The notes under the pieces: generated by a model | Told to the model about the DNA's origin: nothing | The model's database searches: none | Seen by the model: the letters and a program-made list of their open reading frames with translations, nothing else | Source of the DNA: UBA4951 sp963616935 | GTDB taxonomy: Bacteria > Bacillota_I > Bacilli_A > RFN20 > CAG-826 | Assembly (NCBI GenBank): GCA_963616935.1 | Contig: CAVEMS010000011.1 | Coordinates: 1 to 36,080, forward strand | Length of the DNA stretch: 36,080 nucleotides | Direction: 5' to 3' | Program-made: the position numbers and the translations under genes | Shown: piece after piece, positions 1 through 7,226 of the stretch | Position numbering within the stretch: the first letter of the stretch is position 1 | How the letters are laid out: each line of letters begins with the position of its first letter

Positions 1-7
1 TTTAGCA

Positions 8-40
8 AGAAAAAAGGCTTGATAGCATTGTATCAAACCT
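8..40 (-). terminator. Rho-independent terminator of tRNA-His
   Basis: Read on the minus strand, the ten-base arms at 31-40 and 15-24 pair fully (one G-T wobble) around a six-base loop. A run of T residues follows, from the A-run at 10-15. It lies about 12 bases past the CCA end of the tRNA. Confidence 0.8.
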
Positions 41-52
41 ATATGTTCTTAA

Positions 53-130
53 TGGGGCGGGATACGGGATTCGAACCCGTGAATGGCCGGTTCACAGCCG
101 GTTGTGTTAGTCCACTTCACCAATTCCGCC
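53..130 (-). tRNA. tRNA-His (anticodon GTG)
   Basis: The minus strand folds as a cloverleaf. The anticodon loop is CTGTGAA, giving anticodon GTG. The T arm is ACGGG/CCCGT around TTCGAAT. The extra 5' G (position 130) opposite C73 is the -1 nucleotide typical of histidine tRNAs, which fits the anticodon. The 3' CCA is encoded at 53-55. The acceptor stem has one A-C mismatch (A5-C68); otherwise it pairs well. The gene stands alone with its own promoter upstream and terminator downstream. Confidence 0.95.
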
Positions 131-140
131 AGCGCCGTAT

Positions 141-169
141 AGTTTATTCGTCTTTAATCCTCTTCGCAA
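141..169 (-). promoter_or_regulatory. Promoter of tRNA-His
   Basis: On the minus strand, a -35 TTGCGA (164-169) and a -10 TAAACT (141-146) are 17 bases apart. The -10 ends 10 bases before the 5' end of the tRNA. Confidence 0.5.
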
Positions 170-659
170 GTTTTATTTGATAACCTTCCGTTATCAGGCA
201 ATTAGTTTCCGCTTAATTCCCGAACGCATCGCCTTATTCCCTAGACGAAAATGACTTCCACCAACAAATCGTCGGGAAGAAGGCAACCGTTAAACCAAAG
301 AAAAGGCGGAAACGAATAATGGGACAATGGTGGCATCAAAGATGGCGTTGTTAATAGTTTATAAATTATCGTTATTTGCCAGTTATCAATACACTTTTTT
401 ATTTTTTTTGCAATTTGTGTTGCGATAACTGTCATTTAACGAAGCCTCAAAAAAGTTCTTATTCTTTTCTATCGCAAATAAGAAGGATGACGGAAGGAAT
501 GCTTAAAATTAGAACACCGAAACGATAATCGTGTAGCATCCGAAATGATCGTCTTTCTCAATATGAAAGAAGTAATGAAACCCTAATAAAAAGAATAGAC
601 GCTAAATGACCACTTTGTTTGATGACCACCTTTTTATCGCCTCGAACTCCCTAAAAGAG
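170..659. other. Long intergenic stretch, no recognised gene
   Basis: About 490 bases with no convincing coding region on either strand. The only sizeable ORF (64 codons, minus strand, 241-435) has no ribosome binding site and an unconvincing composition. I see an AT-rich inverted repeat (456-463 with 477-484) followed on the minus strand by six T residues, and an 11-base palindrome at 522-532. I recognise no riboswitch, SRP RNA, tmRNA or 6S RNA signature, although a divergent small RNA cannot be excluded by eye. The right end must hold the promoter of the gene at 664. Confidence 0.5.
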
Positions 660-663
660 TAAA

Positions 664-1383
664 ATGCCATTTGTCATGAAAAAGCATTTCACTTTCTCTT
701 TGCTATTCGCCACGTTGCTCAGTTTCCTGGGCGGTTACATGGAGCTCGCATCGCTAAAGCATTTCGGCGTTTTCTGCGCGATGGAGACGGGAAATACAAT
801 CTATTCGATAATCCGCTTGATCGATGGGGAATATATGGCCGGGCTAAAGAATGCCATCTCGGTCATTTCTTTCGTCGTTTTTTGTCTTTTGGGCGGATTA
901 TTACGAAGCAAATGGCGATTCAAGAAAATTGATTTTCATCTCTTCGCCTTACTTATGATGGCTCTAGGGATATTGATGGCATTGGCCTTCTCATTCGTCG
1001 GAAACGAAGAGGCGGAAATATACCTCGTCAATGCCTCTTTGGCATTCTACGGGGCAACACAAGTGCTGGCTTTCGTGAGTTTCAACGATCACCCCTACGT
1101 CTCGACGATGATGACGGTGTTATTAAAGAATCTTTCCTCTGGCATCGCCAAAGCCATATTCACAAAGGAAAAGGAAAATTGGCTCGTGGTCTTGGAATAT
1201 CTAAGCATTTTCCTTTCTTTCGTTCTTGGTGCTGCGATAAGCGCATTGCCCATTCATTTCTGTTCTTTGGCGCCTTGGGTTTCCCTTTTGGCGGCCCTTC
1301 TATTCGTTATACTCGTCTTGTGCCCTTTGAAGATCATCGGCTCCAAAAAGACAAAGCCTGCCTTAGCCCCTCAAGAACAATAG
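664..1383 (+). CDS. DUF1275 (YoaK-like) integral membrane protein
   Basis: A 239-residue, very hydrophobic protein with about six or seven membrane segments and a short charged tail. The N-terminal segment GGYMELASLKHFGVFCAMET followed by GNT matches the conserved first part of DUF1275/YoaK proteins, where a membrane helix leads into a (M/E)TGNT motif. The biochemical role of this family is unknown. The start is uncertain: neither the ATG at 664 nor the one at 676 (giving MKKHFTF) has a good Shine-Dalgarno site. A TAAAAT hexamer at 660-665 would put transcription start close to the second ATG, favouring 676 if used. The 3' end overlaps the convergent reductase gene by 21 bases with no terminator between them. 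Confidence 0.75.
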   Translation: MPFVMKKHFTFSLLFATLLSFLGGYMELASLKHFGVFCAMETGNTIYSIIRLIDGEYMAGLKNAISVISFVVFCLLGGLLRSKWRFKKIDFHLFALLMMALGILMALAFSFVGNEEAEIYLVNASLAFYGATQVLAFVSFNDHPYVSTMMTVLLKNLSSGIAKAIFTKEKENWLVVLEYLSIFLSFVLGAAISALPIHFCSLAPWVSLLAALLFVILVLCPLKIIGSKKTKPALAPQEQ

Positions 1384-2049
1384 ATGAATCCCGCCGTCAG
1401 GCAACCGCTTCAAGTCTTTGAAGACGTATTTGGCGCCGACAAAATCGCTTAGTTCGGCATATCCTTTTTCTTCATGATTGCCTTCGATATACGGAGCCAT
1501 GACTAAGGACAATTCGTCTAAGAGGCCCATTTTATGGAAAGCGCCGTTTATCCCAGCCCCTCCGGTTAGCATCAGCGTTTCGATTCCGAATAGGCTTTTT
1601 AATTTCCTCAAAGCGAGTTCCAAATCCATTTCGTCTTCTCCGGCGATAATATAGGAGATACCAAGACTCCTTAGATGTGCCAAATACTCTTTTGCCGCTT
1701 TCTTCGTCAAAACCTCGACGACATTCGCCTCTTTGCCGCCGTAATTAACGGAATTCCTCGTCCATCCGCATTTGCCTTTGCGGTCAAAGACAACCCAATA
1801 ACGATCGTGCTTAGTCGCGAAATCCGAATAATCGATATCTTTGACGTCGTACTTCGAGTAATCGACCGCATCGTGTGCGAAATACATTTCCGCCGTCGCC
1901 CTGCCATTGGCGTTGGCGTTCGAATTTTCCCAAATCCATTCATCGTAGTATTCGCCAGAAGGATCGCATCCTTCCTCATCCATATATCTCCCATCGATTT
2001 TCCCGTCGATCGAAACATACATATGGCAGATCACCTTCGCTCGTTCCAT
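1363..2049 (-). CDS. RibD C-terminal / dihydrofolate reductase-like protein
   Basis: About 228 residues forming one RibD_C/DHFR-like domain. The N-terminal strand VICHMYVSIDGKIDGRYM is the usual start of these NADPH-dependent reductases. The C-terminal part has MLTGGAGINGAF followed by LLDELSLVMAPYIEG, the typical glycine-rich dinucleotide loop and 'DEL..P...G' signature. There is no RibD deaminase domain and no other riboflavin gene nearby, so a riboflavin role is not supported; the exact substrate is unknown. The longest reading begins at 2055, but GGAGGA directly abuts that ATG and lies six bases before the ATG at 2047-2049, so I place the start there. It follows the NUDIX gene on the same strand but has its own promoter. 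Confidence 0.85.
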   Translation of the reverse strand: MERAKVICHMYVSIDGKIDGRYMDEEGCDPSGEYYDEWIWENSNANANGRATAEMYFAHDAVDYSKYDVKDIDYSDFATKHDRYWVVFDRKGKCGWTRNSVNYGGKEANVVEVLTKKAAKEYLAHLRSLGISYIIAGEDEMDLELALRKLKSLFGIETLMLTGGAGINGAFHKMGLLDELSLVMAPYIEGNHEEKGYAELSDFVGAKYVFKDLKRLPDGGIHLLFLRG

Positions 2050-2066
2050 GTCCATTCCTCCTACAA

Positions 2067-2094
2067 ACTATAAATCATGGTCTTTTCGTATCAA
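2067..2094 (-). promoter_or_regulatory. Sigma-A type promoter of the RibD-C gene
   Basis: On the minus strand, -35 TTGATA (2089-2094) and -10 TATAGT (2067-2072) are 16 bases apart, each one mismatch from consensus. The transcript would start just before the GGAGGA ribosome site, leaving a leader of only about 13 bases. Confidence 0.65.
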
Positions 2095-2131
2095 ATCGCC
2101 CTAAAAAAAGAAAAAAATCACTGCAAAACCC

Positions 2132-2635
2132 TTATATTTCAAGTTCTTTCCAAAAGGGAAGTTCCCTTCTTTTGACCAATAACGATATGCCTTTGTCATC
2201 GGTTTTTTCGATAAGGTCAATCGCCTCTTCCTTTCTTACGCCGAAAGTCTTGGCAATCAATTTATCGCCTTCACTAGGCAAAGAAGGATCGGAAGCCTTC
2301 TTATTTGCAGTAACCAAAAAATAATGCGTTTCGTTCTTCCATTTCAAAAGGTTATACGAATCAACGACTTCGCCAAGGTATCTAGCATTCGAAATCTCGT
2401 ATCCGGTTTCTTCGCTAACCTCTCTTTGCAAAGCCTCTAGATAGCTTTCGCCATTTTCGACCTTGCCGCCAGGCAACTCGAAATAATCGCATTCCCCGAA
2501 TCCGTCATTCCTATGGATTTGGTGGAGCAGATATTCGCCGTTTGGGAGTTTGACGAAAGCACGCACGGCAACTCTTTTCTTATTTTTTCCCCGCGTTTCG
2601 TATTGATTGTCGCTTAAATGGATATATCGCACCAT
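2132..2635 (-). CDS. NUDIX hydrolase
   Basis: A NUDIX-fold pyrophosphohydrolase; such enzymes cleave nucleoside diphosphates linked to another group. The Nudix box is complete: GGKVENGESYLEALQ continues into REVSEETGY, giving the G-x5-E-x7-RE-x2-EE-x-G pattern that binds the metal. Residues before it (VRAFVKLPNGEYLLHQIHR) fit strands of the fold. The substrate cannot be told from sequence. An upstream in-frame ATG at 2693-2695 would add a 20-residue hydrophobic stretch, but it would overlap the divergent gene at 2673. I therefore use the ATG at 2633-2635, from which the protein is 167 residues. No Shine-Dalgarno site precedes it; a -10-like TACTAT ends five bases before the ATG, so the mRNA may be leaderless. 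Confidence 0.85.
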   Translation of the reverse strand: MVRYIHLSDNQYETRGKNKKRVAVRAFVKLPNGEYLLHQIHRNDGFGECDYFELPGGKVENGESYLEALQREVSEETGYEISNARYLGEVVDSYNLLKWKNETHYFLVTANKKASDPSLPSEGDKLIAKTFGVRKEEAIDLIEKTDDKGISLLVKRRELPFWKELEI

Positions 2636-2640
2636 ATTGG

Positions 2641-2646
2641 ATAGTA
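2641..2646 (-). promoter_or_regulatory. Possible -10 element giving a leaderless NUDIX mRNA
   Basis: TACTAT on the minus strand ends five bases before the chosen ATG. The -35 is weak, and an overlapping GATACT could serve instead. Confidence 0.3.
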
Positions 2647-2672
2647 TCGCACTTGAAAAGAGAAGATAAAGG

Positions 2673-3398
2673 ATGAAAATATTGCGTATGGTCATTAGAA
2701 ACCAAATCGCATCTTTGATTTATCGCTTGGCGCTATTCGCGCTAGGGATCGCATCCCTTTGCGTAGCCGGAATCTCCGATAGCGTCCTCTCCCCTTTGAA
2801 CACCTTTCGTAATTTCGGAAGCGTATTGACCCTCGTTTCCTCGATTCTCGTATTGATTGAGATCGTCGCAAATGCGATATCCTTGGCGAAAAACGGCGTC
2901 CATCGCCTGGCGGCTGGCGTTTATCCGCCCGTCACTTTCGTCCTCCTTTCTTTGGAAGTCGGATTCCTTTTCTCGCACCCCTTATCTTCTTTCCTATCTA
3001 ATTCCTCATATTTTTCCTCAAATGGCGACATCACTTACGTTTTGTTATTAAGCATCCTCTTTCCGATAGCCTATCTTCTCGATTGGCTCCTTTTCGGAGA
3101 GAAAGGAACAGTTAAAGCCGTTCATTTGATCGAGGTGGCCGCGCTTCCGCTACTCTATTACTTGATTTCCTTGTTCAACCACCTTATCCGTGGCGAAACA
3201 TTCTCCTATGCCACTGCGATCTTCGAGCCGAAAAACTTCTTGGCAAATTCAAACGTCCCTCTCACATTCTCCGAAAACGATGGATGGAACGGCGTCGCCA
3301 TATCCTGTTTTTCGGTGTTAGGCATCTATTTGGCAAGCGCTTCGTTATTGCTTTTGCTAAGCAATGTATTGGCTGGCAAAGTCTTCAAAAACAATTGA
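2673..3398 (+). CDS. Membrane protein, Pr6Pr-like
   Basis: A 241-residue protein with about six hydrophobic helices. The layout and the segment PIAYLLDWLLFGEKG, with a later aromatic-rich region ending near IFEPKNF, resemble the Pr6Pr family of six-helix bacterial membrane proteins, whose function is not known. This is a resemblance by eye, not a firm family call. The ATG at 2673 has only a weak AGAAG upstream; a second in-frame ATG lies at 2688. It is divergent from the NUDIX gene, with about 37 bases between the two starts used here. No terminator is visible before the convergent gene ending at 3439. Confidence 0.6.
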   Translation: MKILRMVIRNQIASLIYRLALFALGIASLCVAGISDSVLSPLNTFRNFGSVLTLVSSILVLIEIVANAISLAKNGVHRLAAGVYPPVTFVLLSLEVGFLFSHPLSSFLSNSSYFSSNGDITYVLLLSILFPIAYLLDWLLFGEKGTVKAVHLIEVAALPLLYYLISLFNHLIRGETFSYATAIFEPKNFLANSNVPLTFSENDGWNGVAISCFSVLGIYLASASLLLLLSNVLAGKVFKNN

Positions 3399-3438
3399 AG
3401 GCAGTCTTTATCATCCGCAATCGAAAACAATCAATAAC

Positions 3439-3804
3439 CTACGCCCTAAGCCATTTGATCTCATTTAGGTTCTTTCCTTCGAACGTTTTTATGTCGATGA
3501 GTTGAAGTTGCTTCTCGTAAGAAAGAACAATCCCCGCGAAGCGGATTCCCCCTTCCTTTAAGACGTAATCGCGTATGAAATAAAGCCTTTTATTCTTTGC
3601 GTCATTCGATACATATTTCGGCGTTTTTAGTATTTTCTTGCCTTCTGATATCTTCGCCAGATACGAATCCTCCCATCTCGAGACGAATTCGTTCGCCCTC
3701 TCTTCCTTGAGAAAGCAACGATCATTGCTCCCTAAATCAACTTTGAGGATCAATTTGATTCTCTCGCTTATTTTCCCGATAAGCACATCATCATAATCTG
3801 TCAT
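3439..3804 (-). CDS. Hypothetical protein, 121 residues
   Basis: I do not recognise a family. The protein is soluble and charged (many K, E and R), with predicted mixed alpha/beta character and no signal peptide or membrane segment. The gene is well supported by GAGGAGGG five bases before the ATG, among the strongest ribosome sites in the window. It is divergent from the RNA methyltransferase gene, whose proposed promoter at 3871-3876 lies just upstream. The adjacent membrane protein gene converges on it. Confidence 0.7.
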   Translation of the reverse strand: MTDYDDVLIGKISERIKLILKVDLGSNDRCFLKEERANEFVSRWEDSYLAKISEGKKILKTPKYVSNDAKNKRLYFIRDYVLKEGGIRFAGIVLSYEKQLQLIDIKTFEGKNLNEIKWLRA

Positions 3805-3870
3805 AGAATCCCTCCTCTAACATATAGGGGCAAAAAGAAAGAAATGATGCATAAAACGCTCGCTCACTCC

Positions 3871-3876
3871 TATAAT
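3871..3876 (+). promoter_or_regulatory. Consensus -10 element, probable leaderless start
   Basis: A perfect TATAAT is followed by six bases (GTGGGC) and then the ATG at 3883, so transcription would begin at or next to the A of the start codon. The -35 position (TGCATA, 17 bases upstream) is poor. Confidence 0.55.
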
Positions 3877-3882
3877 GTGGGC

Positions 3883-4593
3883 ATGATCCATTATCAGAAG
3901 AAAGACGACGTCTCTTATACGATCGGAACCACGGTCACGATGGAACTGCTTTTGAATAAGCCATCGAAAGCCAAAAGAGTCTATATAAGCGAAAAGCAGC
4001 ATCGCGACGAAACCTACGAAAAATTGCTCTCTTTATGCAAGAAAAACGGAATTCCGACGATTACCAACAATCAGAAGATATTCAAGGAATTATCCGAAAA
4101 AGACAACACGATGGTCATCGGAGAATTCGAAAAATACGAAGAAAGCCTACCAAAAGGCAATCATTTGGTGCTCGTTAGCCCAATGAACCAAGGGAATCTC
4201 GGCACCATCATAAGGAGCGCGGCCGCGTTCGAAATAAACGGCATAGCGATAATAAGGCCAGCCGCCGATATCTACGACCCGAAAGTTGTCAGAAGCTCGA
4301 TGGGCGCGCTCTTCCACGTTCCTTTTCGCTATTACGAAAGCATTGAGGAATATTTAAGTAAATTCAAAGAGAATAATCTCTACCCTTTCATGCTCAAAGC
4401 GAAGACGACCTTATCGAATGCGAGCATAAAAGAGCCATATTCGCTTATATTCGGAAACGAGGCAAAGGGACTCCCAGATTCCTTCTTGGAATTTGGTGAA
4501 CCACTTCTTATCGAGCAAAGCTCAAAAGTGGATTCCCTCAACCTCGATAACGCCGTATCGATTGGGCTATATATCTTCTCGAAAAGGAATTAA
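3883..4593 (+). CDS. SpoU/TrmH-family RNA 2'-O-methyltransferase
   Basis: An S-adenosylmethionine-dependent ribose methyltransferase of the trefoil-knot (SPOUT) class. It has an N-terminal substrate-binding region (YTIGTTVTMELL, about residues 12-23) and three knot motifs: NQGNLGTIIRSAAAF (about 102-116, with the catalytic Arg), LIFGNEAKGLP (about 188-198) and SLNLDNAVSIGLY (about 218-230). Whether it targets rRNA (RlmB-like) or tRNA cannot be decided. The open frame extends to an ATG at 3844, but TATAAT inside that extension, six bases before the ATG at 3883, and the lack of a ribosome site at 3844 make 3883 the better start (236 residues). The gene converges on and overlaps the hydrogenase gene by four bases. 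Confidence 0.9.
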   Translation: MIHYQKKDDVSYTIGTTVTMELLLNKPSKAKRVYISEKQHRDETYEKLLSLCKKNGIPTITNNQKIFKELSEKDNTMVIGEFEKYEESLPKGNHLVLVSPMNQGNLGTIIRSAAAFEINGIAIIRPAADIYDPKVVRSSMGALFHVPFRYYESIEEYLSKFKENNLYPFMLKAKTTLSNASIKEPYSLIFGNEAKGLPDSFLEFGEPLLIEQSSKVDSLNLDNAVSIGLYIFSKRN

Positions 4594-6032
4594 TCCTCTT
4601 CGCCTAAAACCATGATGTTCTTTAACGATCCTTTGATGGTCGTTTCTTTCGATTCGTGGCCGTATTTGTCGACGCTCGCCGCATCCCGCACTTCATGAGT
4701 GAGGCAACATGGCCCGCCTATGCAGCCTCCGACGCAAGCCATGCCCTCGATGAAATTATTTGGTTTATTGACTCCCTTATTCATCATAAGAGCGCGTTTG
4801 CATTCTTCTAAGCCGCTACATGTCACGCCTTTGACCTCGAAAGAGATGCCTTGTTCCTTAAGGGATTGGCCCACCGCTTCGCTTAACCCGCCACTTCGCG
4901 CGAAAATGCGTCCGAAATAGGAGGCGTTATCGAGATTCGATTCCGCTAGTTCCGACAAAACGATGTCACGGCTATCAATCAAAGCCTGAAGCTCTTCGAA
5001 GGTGATGACGCAGTCGACGTATTCAGCGACTTTAGGATCCTGTGCTTCCATCTTTTTGGAAATACATGGACCAACGAAGCACACTTTGGCCGTCGGATCG
5101 GTCTCTTTGATGTAACGCGCCAATGCCGCCATCGGCGAGAAGGAATCGCTCACCTTATCGGAAAGCTCTGGGAAGGCGGTCTTGACGTAACGCACGAAAG
5201 CGGGGCAGCAAGAAGAAGTCAAAAAGCCTCTTTCGGAAAGTTCTTTGGCTTCGGAATAAGCGACGATATCCGCTCCAAGAGCGGCTTCAAGCACGGCATG
5301 GAAGCCAAGTTTCTTTATTCCGGTGATGACTTGCCCGAGTTTGGCGTAATGGAATTGCGAGGAAATCGAAGGGGCCACGATCATATAGGCATTCCATTTC
5401 CCTTCGTCATTCCCTTTCATTAAGTCGATGCAAGGAAGGATATAGCTCTTATCCATAATGGCGCCGAAGGGGCAAGAATAACTGCAAGCACCGCATCTGA
5501 CGCATTTCTCTTCGTCGATTTCGCTTATGCCATCCTCTCTTTTGTGGATCGCTTTGACTTTGCATGCGCTTTCGCAAGGGCGGCGATAATTCAATATGGC
5601 TCCATAAGGGCAGGCTTTGGCGCATAGGCCGCAATTGACGCATTTTTGCTTATCTATCCTCGCTCTAAGATGCTCGTCAAAGGAAATGGCGTTAAGCCTA
5701 CAAGCCTGTTGGCAACGATGAGCCAAGCATCCTCGGCAGGCGTCGCTTACTTGCATGCCTCCGATCGGGCATTCGTCGCAAGCTGGCTCAATGACTTCCA
5801 ATATGTTGGGGTTGTTCTTATCCCCACCCATCGCGATTTTGATGCGTTCGGAGACGATCGCTCTCTCCTTATATATGCAGCATCTCATCGTCGGCCTAGG
5901 TCCTGGGGCTATTTTCTTCGGGATATCCGGGATATCTTCCAAAAGAGTGCCGTTATAGTAGCTTTTCGCGACTTCTTTCAAGACGTGATATTTGAGTTCC
6001 TGCACCTGGGTGTCGAATTTTAGCATTGCCAT
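4590..6032 (-). CDS. [FeFe] hydrogenase, monomeric group B-like
   Basis: A 480-residue [FeFe] hydrogenase catalysing reversible proton reduction to H2, presumably with ferredoxin as partner. The N-terminal third carries many cysteines, including two ferredoxin-like 4Fe-4S repeats (CVNCGLCAKACPYGAI and CVRCGACSYSCPFGAI) and an unusual CxxC-rich stretch before them. The three H-cluster loops are present: TSSCCP (272-277), GPCISKKME (321-329) and EGMACVGGCIGG (429-440). GPC instead of MPC in loop 2 and the N-terminal architecture fit the group B monomeric type. AAAGGAG lies seven bases before the ATG. It is the last gene of the rex operon, 12 bases after the phosphatase. As the only enzyme here with an intact CC pair in loop 1, it is the better candidate for actual H2 turnover. 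Confidence 0.93.
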   Translation of the reverse strand: MAMLKFDTQVQELKYHVLKEVAKSYYNGTLLEDIPDIPKKIAPGPRPTMRCCIYKERAIVSERIKIAMGGDKNNPNILEVIEPACDECPIGGMQVSDACRGCLAHRCQQACRLNAISFDEHLRARIDKQKCVNCGLCAKACPYGAILNYRRPCESACKVKAIHKREDGISEIDEEKCVRCGACSYSCPFGAIMDKSYILPCIDLMKGNDEGKWNAYMIVAPSISSQFHYAKLGQVITGIKKLGFHAVLEAALGADIVAYSEAKELSERGFLTSSCCPAFVRYVKTAFPELSDKVSDSFSPMAALARYIKETDPTAKVCFVGPCISKKMEAQDPKVAEYVDCVITFEELQALIDSRDIVLSELAESNLDNASYFGRIFARSGGLSEAVGQSLKEQGISFEVKGVTCSGLEECKRALMMNKGVNKPNNFIEGMACVGGCIGGPCCLTHEVRDAASVDKYGHESKETTIKGSLKNIMVLGEED

Positions 6033-6044
6033 TGGATATCTCCT

Positions 6045-7226
6045 TTAGAAATAGTGGACGGCGATGTTCTTTCCCATCGCCTTAAGGCGTTTCGCGAGTT
6101 CGTCGACGAGCTGAAGCTTAATCGTGATGTCGATATGGTATTTCGGGTCTTGGTGGGCCGGATTGACGGCGCAGCCGACATAGAAATCGACGTCAGTCGC
6201 CTCTTCGAATAGCGATTTGCTTAGCAATGATACTCCATCTTGCTTGTAACTCCAGCCGAAATAGCCTTTGTTAGGTCCCAAATGATCCTTGGCCATGGCG
6301 ACGAGCTTATTGAGCGTGATGACCCCTTCCGTCACCAAATCGACGCCTTTTATGTAGGAAATCGGAGGGACCGACGGATCTTGATAATCCAAGTCACTGC
6401 CTATTTCCTCGTTGAGGTATCTAGCGGCCACTTTTGCGCTCGTGCCACCGCTCACTATATAGCGGTCGGCCGGCGAGAAGAATTGTTCCATCATCTTAGC
6501 GTCATCTTCCTTGGATGTCGCTGGCCCTACCATATAGTGAACCTTCACCCTTTTCCTTCTTCTTAAGACGGCCGAAGTCGTGTCATCGCCAGGGCGCCCG
6601 TTATATAAGACGTCGCAATGATCGGTGAGCAATGTCGCTAGGTTCTTGCTTGATATCGAAGGATCGTATAAAGCGCCCATATAAGAGGAAATCTCCTCTT
6701 CGCTCCAACCGAAATTTAGCGTTTCTCCGACCCCTGCATGAAGCACCCCATCGCTCATCAATATCAAAGTGTCGTTCATATTAAGATGGCCAGAGGCTAT
6801 ATAGACTTTCTTGCCTAGAATGTCTCTTTCACTATAGCCAAGAGGGGTGACGGAATTGCCTGATATATAGACGGGAGTTGGATTATCGTAGTTAGCCAAA
6901 TGGAAGGTGAAATCCGGAAGAACTTCAAGGATAGTGAAAGTGCTATAGGCGACGTTTCCACGGTTTTTGGCGAGCGGCAAGGTCTTGATGATGCTTTCGA
7001 CGGCCTCTTCGAGGGATAGCCCTCCCGAAATAAGGGAAGCGAGCATATTGGAAGTCAAAGTCGAAAGGATCGAGGCCTGAACGCCACTTCCTAATCCATC
7101 CGCCAAAACAAGCGTCACTTTCTTATCTTCGCCGTAACGCGTTTCGACGTGATCGCCGCATAGTTCCTCCCCCACATGGTTCAAGGAGCTATAGCCGACT
7201 TCCAAAAGGGTCTCTTCTTCCATCAA
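6045..7226 (-). CDS. SpoIIE-type PP2C serine phosphatase with C-terminal extension
   Basis: A 393-residue protein. Residues 1-225 form a SpoIIE/PP2C-like protein phosphatase domain with metal-binding aspartates in ELCGDHVE (about 21-28), LADGLGSG (41-48), LMSDGV and GRPGDDTT. The remaining 165 residues (from about VHYMVGPATS) form a separate domain I cannot name, with a glycine-rich turn (YIVSGGTSAKVAARYL). The start overlaps the stop of the sensory hydrogenase gene by four bases, so translation is coupled. Phosphatases of this kind sit beside PAS-containing [FeFe] hydrogenases in other Firmicutes (for example hfs genes of Thermoanaerobacterium, from memory), suggesting it relays an H2 or redox signal to an unknown phosphoprotein. 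Confidence 0.9.
   Translation of the reverse strand: MMEEETLLEVGYSSLNHVGEELCGDHVETRYGEDKKVTLVLADGLGSGVQASILSTLTSNMLASLISGGLSLEEAVESIIKTLPLAKNRGNVAYSTFTILEVLPDFTFHLANYDNPTPVYISGNSVTPLGYSERDILGKKVYIASGHLNMNDTLILMSDGVLHAGVGETLNFGWSEEEISSYMGALYDPSISSKNLATLLTDHCDVLYNGRPGDDTTSAVLRRRKRVKVHYMVGPATSKEDDAKMMEQFFSPADRYIVSGGTSAKVAARYLNEEIGSDLDYQDPSVPPISYIKGVDLVTEGVITLNKLVAMAKDHLGPNKGYFGWSYKQDGVSLLSKSLFEEATDVDFYVGCAVNPAHQDPKYHIDITIKLQLVDELAKRLKAMGKNIAVHYF

Noticed and set aside
241..435. A 64-codon minus-strand frame in the first gap
   Set aside because: No ribosome site, odd composition and no family; probably chance.
456..484. The AT-rich hairpin as a confirmed terminator
   Set aside because: The stem has almost only A-T pairs and a 13-base loop, and no upstream minus-strand gene is identified.
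1363..2049. Riboflavin biosynthesis gene ribD
   Set aside because: Only the reductase-like domain is present, with no deaminase domain and no rib genes or FMN riboswitch nearby.
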